A model generated the notes under the pieces. It was not told the origin of the DNA, did not search any database, and saw nothing but the letters and a program-made list of their open reading frames with translations. From NCBI GenBank assembly GCA_033296885.1, contig MU863892.1, positions 1 through 64,000 of the forward strand: a stretch of DNA of 64,000 nucleotides, given 5' to 3'. This document shows positions 34,971-46,436 of this stretch, piece after piece; positions within the stretch are counted from its first letter, which is position 1, and each line of letters starts with the position of its first letter. Position numbers and translations under genes: made by a program. Source of the DNA: Triangularia verruculosa. Taxonomy: Eukaryota > Ascomycota > Sordariomycetes > Sordariales > Podosporaceae.

Positions 34971-37388
34971 CTTTGATGACGTTGCTTTTTGTGTAGTTCT
35001 CAAATCTCTTTGGGTCAAGTATCGTATTGCGAGATGTCTGGAGAAGCGAGGTGTACTGATTCTCGTCCTCCAAACCTTCAATCTAGCCTGGATTCATGTC
35101 CACATAAATAGCTTTTCGTCTCCATCATCACTCTACTGACCGCGAATACCTTCAATGCGGCTCAACTCCAAAATCTCTACAGTAGACAAGGCTTTGAGGC
35201 TCAACAGAAGGCTCTGAACTAACTGCCGGGCCAAGAATGACTTCCAGGGTGAAGCTTATGGAGAGAGGTGCAGGACGGTCCAGATGGTGTGCCAACCCCC
35301 AGCGTATCATCTGCTTGCATAAGCACAAAAGAAGCAAATATGCAAGACTAAGTCTCTCACACTGTGTCAATATGATAAGCAGAGCCTCAAAGCAACGGAA
35401 CACAGCATCCGGAACGGTCTAAGCTTGGGGTGGATGATGGTCAGCGTGACCATGCGCCGGGGGAGACGCCGAGATGGCAACCAATGATCAAAGACCGGAA
35501 TCAAGGACACGGCCTGTTGATAAATGAAGCCCCACGGTAAACACTTCAGCTTGCATGGTGGGATGCTATGTCGAAAGGCCAATGGCTTGAAGTTGATAAC
35601 TGGATGGTGGGAAGTGGACGATTGTTTAGGTAATGGTATCATACGACTTCACCCGGTTTGCGGCTCTGCTCACACGTCAGAGACGATGGCGAGAGCTGCC
35701 AGGTTAATATCTCACCCTCTAAACTGCCCAAGAAGGAAAGCAGGAGCTTCGCCGACATTCTCGGAGCTGGTCGGTACCGACCCATACACTCTTTGACCAG
35801 TGGATGAGGACCGCTACTTACACAGACGCTTGGAGCGTAGTCAGCACCTTGTGATCAAGGCTTATGCCGATCTGGTGACCGAGATAGCTGCACGGCCATT
35901 GTAGGATTGCCACACAGATCTTTGGACAAACAACATTGGAGAAGAAAAGAGATGGAGGGAATCTTTGAACTAAAGGACTTAGCCTAAACTCCTCCAAAAA
36001 AGCCTCACGTCCATGCGTCGTGCCCTCTGATACTCCGGTTATTTACTTGTATGTACTTGCTATAGAGGTGGCATCACTGTGATCTACAATCCACACGGAC
36101 TTGTGAACTTACTGCGGCAAAGCCCGCCAAGAACCAAGTATCAGGGTCATGATTCTGCTCATGGTAACAAGATTTAGCGTCGCTCCTCTGTCTTATGATA
36201 GATAGGTGGTACCTAAGATAAGCAAGGTAAGAGAGGTATCACAGCGTCAGGTTCCTAGCATCATCGAGCACGTACCTCTTTCTTCTGTTCCCAACCGGGA
36301 GTCGATATACCCTACTGTCTTGGCAGATAGAAGCAGCATCCACCCATAGCTTCCAGGTTTTCATCGACATAGATGACAATTTGTGTCATGTAGGTAACCT
36401 TGTAAAGGATAGGCCGAAATTTCTGCCTCGTGTTCCCCAGTCAGCTGGAATGAGACTGCTATTTAAGAGGTACCGGTTATGATGTGCGGAACAGCCGAGC
36501 CTTGGGGTGGCGGGTGAAGGTTATGGGCAGAGGTCTGGGTGGCGGTTTGTCTCGAGTGTTTTCGTAGTTGGGTGGACCAGTTGGATTTCTGTTTTGGAGT
36601 GTGACAAGTACCAAGATATAGCACAGTAAGGTATCCTGTGGTCGAATAAGCCAGTGAACAGCTCTCACGATTCTCAATGAGATTGTGAGCTCCAGAACTG
36701 ACAGCAAAACCAACCACTGGTACTTGCCTGACCCTTTGCGGATAGCGCCTGACCGACGGTGGTGAAGGTTGCCAACTGGCGGAAGTCGCGCATTTGCCGG
36801 TCCGGGCACCAGCCAATCACAAAAGCGCACATAATTTCCAGTAATGGCAAAGCGTGTCTATGAATCAGTTGATGGCTTTCGACTGCCATTGTGGTTTTCG
36901 GAAAAAGCAAACTTGGAAGTAAGGAACCGATCTTTACGGATTATCACCTCGACTTTGCAGCCGCATCACAAACCGCCTCACGGCAAAATACACCGACTCA
37001 ACACGAGACATCATACCTACCGACCATGCAATTCTCTGTGATTACATTTTGGATATACCACATCTGAGGGAACGGACCGTCACGATTAGCTCTACTAGGT
37101 ACGTTAGGTAAAATGCGGGCCCAGGGAAGTGGTAAATGGGAGTGGCGATTGGTGAAGGAACATCACCGGATTTGGGACCTTTTACACGGTTCAGCGCACA
37201 GTGCACATTTGCATCAAATATTAGTGTGATGGGAAACGTCAATCTGTTTTCTCGATGCTAAACTGGCAATGCATAACGGCAAAAGAGGGTAGAGGAAGAC
37301 TAATAGTGTCGTGTCCCAAGGAGGTGGAGATGGAGATGTCAGCCACCGAACAGCCCGTACCAGCAGCCAAGAAATCTAGTGTGTTTAC
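34971..37388. other. Large intergenic region
   Basis: About 2.4 kb without a supported gene. Overlapping short frames around 36463-36910 appear on one strand in two phases and carry no domain. Composition is normal. Confidence 0.5.
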
Positions 37389-38050
37389 TCAGGTAGACCG
37401 CTCTTTCTTTTCTTTCAGCATTTCTCTAACGGCAGCGATGGCAAAGGCTGCCGCAGTGAGGGTTGGGTTGCAGGCGTTCTGCGTGGGGATGATTCCGCAG
37501 CCTCCCAGCACCAAGTTCGGCTGGCCCCATACCACACCAAACTTATTCACAACACTGTCGTCCTTTGAGGTCCCTGCTCGGTAGGTGCCACAAATGTGCA
37601 GCGCAGATCCGGGGGCAAGATACTTCGGCTCAGCGCCGGGGAGGAAACCTCCAAGCTTTCTCGCGACGACAGTCATGCTACCACATCGGACACACCAGGT
37701 TAGAAATTATGTCTCTCAAAAGGTTGAAGGAAAGCTCACTCGGTGATCATGTCGGTACATCGCTTAGAGTCTTCGTCGTTCAATTTGAAGTGGAATGTCG
37801 GCTGGATATTTTTGTCAGCTTCCAATGCCACGAGTCCCCCATATACTCGACCAGCAGCATACCTGCGGCATTCCAAATGCATCCCTGATTTTGCTCGAGA
37901 ACTCGACACAGTTGGTCTCCTCAGGCTTAACGTAGCTAAACCAACGGAAGTCGACAATAAGGCGCTGGTCAACCTGGGCCGGGTAAGCCTAGAAGTCCTC
38001 TGACTTATTCCTCCGACTCCGCCGCAGCCCACAAAATCCCCCAGTCCCCT
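37389..38050 (-). pseudogene. Pyranose-oxidase-like GMC oxidoreductase, 3' fragment
   Basis: Three exon remnants remain: 37863-about 38003, 37740-37801, 37389-37677. The last encodes LAPGSALHICGTYRAGTS and VVWGQPNLVLGGCGIIPT followed by ACNPTLT, the C-terminal FAD/substrate domain of pyranose 2-oxidase (with the H-x-x-G-T-x-R and N-P-T-L-T motifs). The first contains DQRLIVDFRWFSYVKPEETN. An in-frame TAG lies at 37989-37991, and upstream the sequence soon becomes AT-rich. The FAD-binding N-terminal two thirds are missing, so no working flavoenzyme can be made. The splice sites and reading frame of the retained part are still good, which suggests recent loss. Confidence 0.75.
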
Positions 38051-38069
38051 CACAAAGATCCAATACATA

Positions 38070-38290
38070 TAAACACTTCACTAAAATAGTAAAGAAAGTT
38101 AAAAGAAACTACTAAATTAAACTTATCGATTCGATTATTATAGACTTTAAACTTTATAAAATAATAACTTAATATAAAATTTCAGTCTAAAAAAGACTCC
38201 CGGCTATAAAGTTTATAAATAATATAATTCTATTTAATCCCGTTAGTAAAACCTAGTATATTATTAAAAAACTCCTTAAAAGATTTTTGA
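38070..38290. repeat. AT-rich RIP-like island
   Basis: About 220 bp of strongly AT-biased sequence rich in TA and AA, like the block at 1-9.5 kb and unlike its neighbours. It sits exactly where the pyranose-oxidase-like gene breaks off. It is probably the residue of a transposon insertion. No coding remains or terminal repeats are recognisable. Confidence 0.6.
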
Positions 38291-38368
38291 TGATGCGGCT
38301 GAACTCTGGATCGTAAGCCTCGGAGAGAAAGGCTATATTCAGCGAGTCCGGAAAGCCAGAATATGATG

Positions 38369-38376
38369 TATAAAAT
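38369..38376 (+). promoter_or_regulatory. TATA-like box of the NLR gene
   Basis: GTATAAAATC lies about 145 bp upstream of the ATG at 38515, followed by a pyrimidine-rich leader. Position and sequence fit a core promoter. Confidence 0.4.
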
Positions 38377-38514
38377 CACCAGCCTTGGTGCAATGATTCA
38401 TCTGCTGTGTCTCCTGATGTGTCTTATGTTTCCTACAAGAAGCTTTTAAAGTACCACACTTATCCCATCACCGCAACGATTCCACCTGTCTGAAAACACA
38501 TCATTCCAATCATC

Positions 38515-41500
38515 ATGGAGCATACAAAGACAACTGCTGCCACTGAGGCAAAAGAAACCGTTCCTGGGTCCAGTTTGACAGCTCAGACCTCAGATGCTGT
38601 GGAGACTCCTCGTCAGCATCCTGCAGTCACCAATACTGCCGCTATGCAGCCCAATGAAAACCAGCCAACTCAGCCTGACAAAAGCCAACCTACCGTCAGT
38701 CAACAAAGCCCAGTAATCCCTCACGATACTCCGGATGCTACTTCAACCAGTGCACCGGAGCCAGTCAAGGCCGTATCGCCTGCGGCTGCGCAGACACACA
38801 ACCCAGGCCCTAACGCTTCTACGGTCCCTCAAGTTCCGAACCTGCCAATCAAGGATGCTCAGGCGTCAGCAGATACCAAACAGAAGAGTACTCCTGGCGA
38901 TGCTGCTAAGACAAAGCAAGCATTGGGCCCCAACGGGGTGCCAGAGTTGATACAGGTGGAACACAGGTACTTGGGTCTAAGAGCACTGGTCACACCTGAA
39001 CCCGAGGATACCGATGTTGAGTGCGTATCTTACCCCTCCAATAACCCGCTTTGTTGCCCTTGCGAATTGGAGCTAACGTGTCGAACTGCTAGCATTGTTT
39101 TTGTTCATGGTATTGCTGCTCATCCATATGATACTTGGAAGCACAAAAAGACAGGCATCCATTGGCTGGAGGACAAGTCCATGCTGCGCAAGGCTTTGCC
39201 GAATGCAAGGGTTATGTACTTTGGCTATAAGTCTGCCTGGTATGGTCCCAACGCCGTAAGGCAGACCGTAAACACAGCAGCCGACCAGCTGTTGAACGCT
39301 CTAGTTTCAGGGGAGCTTCGGGAGGTAAGTTTACGCCCGGGTTCAGTATTTTCAGACAGTTTTTAACCTCTGCTGTTCTTAGAGCTGTCCTGATCGCCCT
39401 CTCATATTCATTGCCCACTGTTTTGGGGGCCTGATAGTGCAACGCGTGAGTAAAATACGAAGTCCCTATTGCCCAGCCATGTTGCTGATAGGGTCATAAA
39501 CCTACCCAGGCCTTCCACGTCGCCCATGCGCAGAGAACCAATTTCCCGGGCCTCATTGATGCCATCACGGGCCTCATCTTTCTTGGCACCCCCCACACCG
39601 GTGTGGATGGCAATTCCACGCTGAGCAACCAAGGCAAAATCTTCCAAGCAATCGTTCAAGCCAAAGTCCCAACCCACCTTGAGACATTGGAGGTGATGGC
39701 ACATAACAACCAGATTCTTAATGGAATCGTCCAGGACTTCAACACGGTCCTTCGGAGCGAAGTTGTCGTCAAGCCTCTGATTCACTGCTTTTATGAGATG
39801 CAGTCCTCTCCGGTCGGGAAGATCGGTGGACTGGGAGATCTTCCTCAGGTGAGCATAATCACATAAACCGAGATCTATATCCTGAGCATCACTAGTCTAA
39901 CCTCGAGTAGGAGTTTGTTGTCACTGAATCGTCTGCGACAATCCAAGGCTACGGTGGTACGGGCCTCTATGCAAATCACTTCAACATGAATACGTTCGAA
40001 GATGACCAAGATGCCAACTATGAGGCCGTCCGACAGCAGATTGCGAAGATAGTCAAGGAGTCGAGAAAGAACCAGGAAGCAAGAGTCCAAGGTAAGGATG
40101 CAGCACGCCGGAATATTTCTGCTTTGGTCAGAACATGGGGCAGGCAGATCTCTGAAGTGTGAAGGCGTTCAGTGCAACGGAGACGGTCCTTCGGATGATG
40201 TGGCTTATTGGGTTCTTTCCATTTGTAGCGTACTCCTTAAAGTTATAGACACAATTCTAACTGGTTTCACACTGCAGATACCAAGTCCCAAACTCGAAAC
40301 AACGCAGAGCTCTTCGCCAAGCTTCCTATCCCGATTAAAAAGGATGGGCTGTTTGCGGAACGTGACAACATATTGGCTCTATTGGAGAGAAGGTTTAACG
40401 ATGATGGCGCGTTGTTGGTGGCCCTGACTGGGGGTTTAGGGAACGGGTAACTACTCTCGCTTCTCTTGCACGGCTTCGTACTAAGTCTCGCCATCCAGAA
40501 GGCTGATAGAAGCGCTCTCAGAAAGACACACATTGCCCTCGAGTATGCGTATCGGTACTGCATCGAAAACCCAGGCGCCTACGTACACTGGATCGATGCC
40601 AGCAGCGCCGAACAGTTCGAGTTCTCATACAAACGCATAGCAGAAGCTCTTCAGATCCGTCCTAGAGACCCAAACTCGCCTCAAGAAACTGTCAGGGAAG
40701 TCTGTCATGCTCTCAAAAAGGGTCCCAACAGCCACTGGCTAATGGTTTTTGATGGCCTCGATGACGAGTCTGCACTTCACTGGATGGGGTCCGACACAAG
40801 TGACGAACCAACAGTCTGGGACTTCATTCCCAAGGGAAGACACGCCAGTGTTCTGGTCACGACCAGGGACGAAAGCTTGGCCAGGCGCTTCGTGGAGGGA
40901 AAACACAGGTTCATTGTCGAAGTAGACCGGCTTCGTGATAAGGATGCTGCCTACATACTACTCGGAGAAAAAACATCCTCCAGAGGGAGATTTGAGCGAG
41001 CTGTGCAATTGGCGAAACAGCTGGGGGCAAATGCCGGGGCTCTTACATTTGCACATGCATATCGTACCAGAGTCGACCAAAAGATTGATCTCAAATCTTA
41101 TGGTGCCAAACTCACAGAGTTCTCCAAGTCGGACCCGATGGCAAATCCGGCGCTAGCATGGAGGTTGCTCTTCAGAGATCTTAGGACCAAACACCCAGAC
41201 GCAACGACCTTGCTTTGCTCTCTTGGTGTCTTGAACGTGCAGTGCATCCCGAAGCACTTCTTCCAGAAGGCCGACTGGAAGCTGACAAAGACGGAAGAGT
41301 ATGGCATGATTGAGAAATCAGCTGATGATAAAGTCGTACGAGTGACCGGAATAGTCCGGTTATGCCTTCAACGCTATCTCGAAGAAAAGGGAAAGAGGGA
41401 GTCCGAGGAAAACAAGGTGCTTGACCAACTCTACACGACCTTGAAGAGTGGCGAAAACGAAGTGGATGAAGCTTTGCTCCCCAGCATTCTGGCTGCGCTG

Positions 41501-42805
41501 AAATTGCGGACCGAATCGAAAGACAGCAAGAAGGCCGCGGCGACTCTGCACCTAAGACTTGCCCAATACTACCAACACATTGGACGCCTTCAGGCGGCAG
41601 TATCACACTTCGAGAAATGTCTCATTCCACGACCGAAAGACTCCAAACAGCCCTACTATCTTTCCGACAAAGATGCTGAGGTGGCCAGACAAGCTCTCGA
41701 CAAAGCGAAGAAAGATTCAACATCTTTGACCTTGGCCAAACCCTCAAACGCCCCAACTGCCCCCCTCTTTGTCCTACCAGACCCTCGAGAAATACACACC
41801 GAGCTCAAAAATCTCGAGTGGACATCCGGACCTACCCATACGAGCACCATTCAGAAGGTCGCCGAACTAGCTGCGTTGAGGCTAGCATACCCAAGCATGA
41901 GACAAGCGAACAAGAGCCGGAACAATAGTCTTGCAGAAACCCGTGGTCTACCAGCACCCGAGAGCCCTTCCGAGGGACTCAAATCTTCTGGTGTCGGTAC
42001 ACCGGGAAAGATTGATCAGCCAGACAAGACTGCACCTTCCAATGGGGCAAAGCCTGAGGCAGAAACGCCACTTGACGAGACCGCCGAGGACGACACAGCA
42101 GCCCTATACTACCAGCGTCTCCTAGACTCCGCTGTCAAGACATACGGCGAAAACGACATGCACACCGCAAACGCGCACTACTCCCTCGCCATAGCGCACG
42201 AAGCCGACCGGAACTTCCCCCAATCCCAGAACCACTTCTTCAAGGCGCTCGCCATAGCGCGAACGCACATCCCCGTTGAGAGCGGAGAATACCTCCGCAT
42301 GCTTCGTGCCCTGGCTTGCCTCTACGCCCGCCAGGGAAACGATTACATCCAAGCAGCCCAGCAGATTTTCACCTTCGTCTTGCGGAAACAGATCGAAGTG
42401 TTGACTGAGACACACCCCGAGACGCTCATCACGCGCCATAATGTAGCTTTGTTCCTAGAAGAAGCTGGCGAATGGGAGGCGGCCGGCCAGGAACTAGAGA
42501 GCATCTTGGGGCTCCAGGGATATTTGCTCGGGAGGGATCAGCAGGAGACGTTGCAGACGGCGTGCAGTCTTGCGATGAACTATGCGGCGAGGGGGAGAAG
42601 GAAGGAGGCGGAGGGATTGTTTCGGGCTACGCTGGCGACGCAGGAGCAGGTGCTTGGGGCTTCGCACGTCGATACGGTGGCGACTGCGGGGAGGTTGCGT
42701 GAGTTTCTTGAGGAACCAAAGGACGATAAAAAGAAGGAGGATAAGGGTGGGAAGAAGGAAAAGAAGGAGAAGAAGGAAAAGAAGGAGAAGAAGGAGAAGA
42801 AATGA
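38515..42805 (+). CDS. STAND/NLR receptor: alpha/beta-hydrolase, NB-ARC, TPR
   Basis: Seven exons: 38515-39020, 39093-39324, 39383-39445, 39510-39848, 39911-40091, 40278-40446, 40522-42805; 1257 aa, all phases agreeing. Residues 1-140 are Pro/Thr/Gln-rich and disordered. About 169-385 form a SesB-like alpha/beta-hydrolase: IVFVHGIAAHPYDTW, then the nucleophile elbow FIAHCFGGLI with Cys259 where most relatives have Ser. The NB-ARC starts with P-loop GGLGNGKTHIALEYAY (about 492-507), followed by Walker B HWLMVFDGLDD (568-578) and VLVTTRDESLARR. About 1026-1235 hold TPR repeats of the kind YYQRLLDSAVKTYGEND. The tail is a Lys/Glu run. Fungal NLRs of this build sense non-self or pathogens and trigger programmed cell death or incompatibility; the ligand is unknown. 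The TPRs are not highly identical to each other, so the gene does not look like a fast-recombining repeat type. Confidence 0.88.
42725..42802 (+). repeat. GAAGGA/AAGGAG low-complexity tract encoding a Lys/Glu tail
   Basis: A purine-only tract made of AAGGAGAAG- and AAGGAAAAG-like units encodes repeated Lys-Lys-Glu at the NLR C-terminus. It is the final stretch before the TGA and is length-variable by nature. Confidence 0.7.
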
Positions 42806-44304
42806 GAGGTACTTAATTGGAGTCCAGATTGTAAACATGCTGTAGATAGAGGAGTCTTGTTTTGCGCTGAACTGATGATGCTTTGTTTCCGATGTTTAAC
42901 TTTGGTCGAAAAAAACTTTATTGAGAGAAACATACCGCAAATAGCTGATTATGGATGAGATGAAATTTGGCAACGAAAAAATATGCGCCTGCACCCTTTC
43001 CGCATTTTAGAGGCTCATTGTGTTAAGGGAGTTGTCATTGCGGCAAGCTCAAATTTCCCTGTCACACCCCCCCGATTGGAGAGTGGTGCAGACGCCGAAA
43101 AACACCTGATGCAAGGCTTACGGGGATATTCTCTGTGAGAGATTGAACCCTGGATTTTCTGGGCAACTAGCAGGACGAACCGGTCGCCATATCCAATTGT
43201 ACCAACTGCCACCTCGTGTGGCTGGAAGGCTAACGTTGCTTGAAGGTCACTGGGAAACCTTGAGAGATATGAACTTACCCTTTGTGACTTCTCTCCGGCT
43301 AAACCCTATCCCTTAACCTTGGTCTCTCACGAACGGAGAAATGAATGGAGAAAGACCGACAGGCAACTTGTTGTCAAAAATTGGGAGTATGAACACAGTC
43401 TTACATATCTGTACTTAACTGGAGCATCAGGGCATGTATGCACTCGAACAATATTTGCCAGCTTTAAATCGTTGCTCCCGGACATGAGAACTCACGCAAA
43501 CAAGGGTGAGTGGGACTGTTCTGCTACATCAGGCGCACCCGTTGCCTGACGCCCGGACTGGAGAGATCTTCAGTTCAATTTTCTATACTTGGCCTTCCAA
43601 ATTGGAAATCTTATGGCCAAACTTGTGACGCTTGGTGGGTTCTGTCACAGGACAACACGCTGGGCATGGCCATTGGTGATGGTGCCCTGTCGTGTTATCC
43701 AATTGCCATTTTGGGACAAGCCGAGGGCTGCGATTGGTTGAGACCACCGCGAACAATTGCGCCCAGCATCTTCGCGCGCGCCCAAGGTTCTTCTTCATAG
43801 TTGGCGCAAAAGAGCAAAGGTGCTGGTCTGTCGGTCGTACGACGTGAGCTGAAGCGTAGGGCGTTGCAACTGAATGTCATTGTGATAGGAACTTGGAAGA
43901 AAGAAATCGTTTCAACAATTGAGCAAACTCGCACCTGTGCAAAATGCCATTTGACATGGAGTTGATGAAATTGCAACCTGACAGACAGCAAGCCCAATAA
44001 CGTGGCTCCCTCCGCGGCGAATGAACTGCGCGCCCTGACGGTGGAGCCCGACGTGGCTGTGCCTTCAAAATGACAGCGTCAGCCACACTTTCCCCAAAAT
44101 CGAGCCAGCCCCCTGACTTCTCGGCCGGGTCAAGGATGCCGAACTATCCACACCTTCGAAACCAGGCAGCCCAAGATGCAGGCCCACAACCGCCAGCGCG
44201 TGCAGTCACGCACCAACAGCGTACTCAGCGGCTACTTCAGGAATATATCTTGAAGTTGTTCACCGTCCGTTGCTGGCGATTCTGCCCCCGTAAGCTCCAA
44301 CGCC
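42806..44304. other. Intergenic region with a tRNA-like segment
   Basis: About 1.5 kb. On the minus strand near 43131-43216 a segment contains GTTGGTACAATTGGATATGG (A-box-like) and CCAGGGTTCAATCTC (B-box-like) about 60 bp apart. The acceptor and anticodon stems do not pair well, so I do not call a tRNA. Other short frames (43319-43549, 43510-43800) have no domain. Confidence 0.4.
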
Positions 44305-45552
44305 ATGCCTATCTTTGCCAACACCCCCGAATCCCGCCTCGGCCGATCCGACTCGAAAGATCCAGGTGCGACATGTCGAGGAATTACAGGCAGTGGGCGC
44401 CCGTGTAGGCGCTCGATCATCAACGAAGATGCCCCTCCCCCGCCCAAGCCCAAGAGAAACAGACTTCACGTCGATGATCCGAGCGACCCAGACCTGTACT
44501 GCTGGCAGCACAAGGACCAGGCGGCCATGTCCGCGCATTCGAGCCCCGGGCCGAAGCTGTCGCATACGCCGATATTGGAGGGACGGACGAGTATCGACAC
44601 TCTGGCCGAGCGATTGGGGCTCATGAAGACACATTCAGAACCCAGGCCGAGCAGATATAGCGGCGGATACTCGTACCAGGGACCACGCCCAGAAAAGAAG
44701 AAGGGCATCACCTGCTGCTTCTGCTTTCATATCCCGCTCGACGATTTCGTTCCTCCCCCACGGCCCCAACCCACGCCAGTGCAGAAACCTACGTCAGTCT
44801 CGACACCTTACAGACCTAGCGGGAACAAGCCTTCCCACTCAAGGCCCAGCTCTGCCAGGCCCTCGTCGGCGCGCCCATCGTCTTCGCAGAAGAAGAACCA
44901 TGCCGATTTGATTCCTGCGAACGCGCCCCCTGAAACCGCCGCGAAACTGGCCAAGGAGTTAGCCAAGCCCTTCTCTGATAACGACGATGCTGGCTACATC
45001 TACATTTTCTGGCTCACCCCGGAATCGCAACCTCTGACTCCGGCAGCCGAGACCGCTCGTTCTCTCCTGTCTCCTCCATCTTCCCGGCCGTCGGGTTCCA
45101 GGACAATAAGCGACATGCTCGCTTCGTTCGCGGCGTTTATCGACGACGACGACGATGATGCAAGACCCCGCAGCAGCAATGGCAATGGTGGGCGCTCGAA
45201 AGCCAACAAAAAGATTCTGTTGAAGATTGGTCGCGCCACAAACGTCCAGCGGCGATTGAACGAATGGCAGCGGCAGTGCGGCTACAATATCTCGCTTATT
45301 CGGTATTATCCCTATGTCCCGTCCAACAGCACAGCTACGACGGAGCGCAAGGTGCCACACAGTCACAAGGTGGAACGTTTGGTGCACATCGAGCTGGACG
45401 GGCTTGGGCTTCGGGTTGCGGATCGGGCCAAGTGCGAGGCTTGTGGCAAGGAGCATAGGGAATGGTTCGAAGTTGAGGCGAGCAGAAAGGCGGTTGAGGT
45501 TGTTGATGATATTGTGAGGAAGTGGTCTGACTGGGACGAGACCCAGGCTTGA
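44305..45552 (+). CDS. T5orf172 (DUF1766, GIY-YIG-like) domain protein
   Basis: Intronless, 415 aa. The C-terminal half carries the domain: GYIYIFWLTPES, then KIGRATNVQRRLNEWQRQCG, ISLIRYYPYV, HKVERLVHIEL and CEACGKEHREWFEV. These match the T5orf172/Mug113 family, a GIY-YIG nuclease relative in which DNA binding or cleavage is presumed. The N-terminus has CRGITGSGRPCRR and a later YCWQHKDQ, a Cys/His pattern common in fungal members. The middle is Ser/Pro/Arg-rich with a short repeat SARPSSARPSS, and an Asp run (DDDDDD) interrupts the domain as an insertion. No signal peptide is seen; nuclear location is likely. Function in fungi is unproven. Confidence 0.82.
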   Translation: MPIFANTPESRLGRSDSKDPGATCRGITGSGRPCRRSIINEDAPPPPKPKRNRLHVDDPSDPDLYCWQHKDQAAMSAHSSPGPKLSHTPILEGRTSIDTLAERLGLMKTHSEPRPSRYSGGYSYQGPRPEKKKGITCCFCFHIPLDDFVPPPRPQPTPVQKPTSVSTPYRPSGNKPSHSRPSSARPSSARPSSSQKKNHADLIPANAPPETAAKLAKELAKPFSDNDDAGYIYIFWLTPESQPLTPAAETARSLLSPPSSRPSGSRTISDMLASFAAFIDDDDDDARPRSSNGNGGRSKANKKILLKIGRATNVQRRLNEWQRQCGYNISLIRYYPYVPSNSTATTERKVPHSHKVERLVHIELDGLGLRVADRAKCEACGKEHREWFEVEASRKAVEVVDDIVRKWSDWDETQA

Positions 45553-45828
45553 TAAATAGGTTTCATGGGGCTTGGAGTTTTGGAGGCATTGCATTTTGCA
45601 TTTACCGGTCATAGCATATGTAGCGACGAAGCTTGCAGCATTTCCATGTTGGTATTATTAAAGACGATTACTTCGCAATGCTCTTTGTTAATCCTGCAAA
45701 CGCTCCCGCAAGCCATAAACGCCGGTCCTATGCATCCCAACCTGTCCAATGCCGAAAACCAAAACATGAACGCTCAACGTCCCTGATGAATGACGAAAAA
45801 AACCGCTGCAAAATGCCGATGCCAACGC

Positions 45829-46436
45829 TCAAAGACAGGCCATGCTATCTGGTAGAGTATTGAACCCGATGATGCCGTCAGCTAATACCTCGTCACCTTT
45901 AGTCATGGAAACTCTTCGTCCGATGATCCCTATCCCAACGACGAGAGACAACTCCTCCCGGAGAGCAACCTCACAGCCGTCCTCTCCTGATGTGCTGGGG
46001 AGGGTAAACTGTTGGAGCAGCCCTGATTCACGGATGGGCTTGCTCATGTCACCAGATACACTACATCGATGTCAGTTTCCAGTTGGGTAGTAGTTTCGGT
46101 AGGAATATGGTGATCTTACTGGATAGACACCAAGACGTCATCATCTCGATACTCTGGAATGGGGGAAGAAGACCGTGAGGAACAAGCTGAAGAAGGAGAC
46201 GAGAACCGAACATGCGTCGCGCTTGAACTGGAAGGAATGGAGGGGTTGTGGAAGAGAAGGTTTCCTAGTGGCTGGCGAGTAGAGGACGAGTAGAAGTCGA
46301 CACGGGCGCCCACACGGGGAAGGTTGGAGGGTGTTTCTTCGCCGCACATGTTCTTGACTGGAATGAAGATATAATTATGAGGTGATAATGATACTGAATC
46401 TGGGAATGGAGATCGAGACCGTGAGAGAGGAGGCAC
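45829..46436 (-). CDS. Hypothetical protein, Ser-rich, two exons
   Basis: Exons 46120-46436 and 45829-46060 join in frame across a 59-nt GT-AG intron to give 182 aa. Translation could also begin at the internal Met of MCGEETPSN. I do not recognise the family. The first half is Ser/Pro-rich (SIPSSSSATHVRFSSPSSA). The second half is compact and hydrophobic (LSLVVGIGIIGRR), ending TLPDSMACL. The matching splice phases and the change from disordered to ordered sequence argue for a real gene. No membrane segment or signal peptide is convincing. Confidence 0.5.

Noticed and set aside
16827..35000. Secondary-metabolite gene cluster around the two TauD genes, GNAT and the Zn2Cys6 regulator
   Set aside because: No polyketide synthase, peptide synthetase, terpene cyclase or P450 is present, and a mannosidase and transporter of general function intervene. 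Only local co-regulation of the regulator with TauD copy 2 remains possible.
36463..36910. Overlapping minus-strand frames of 78-117 codons
   Set aside because: Three phases open at once over the same bases, none with a domain; chance.
43131..43216. Functional tRNA gene
   Set aside because: Box-like motifs are present but acceptor and anticodon stems do not pair; kept only as a low-interest finding.
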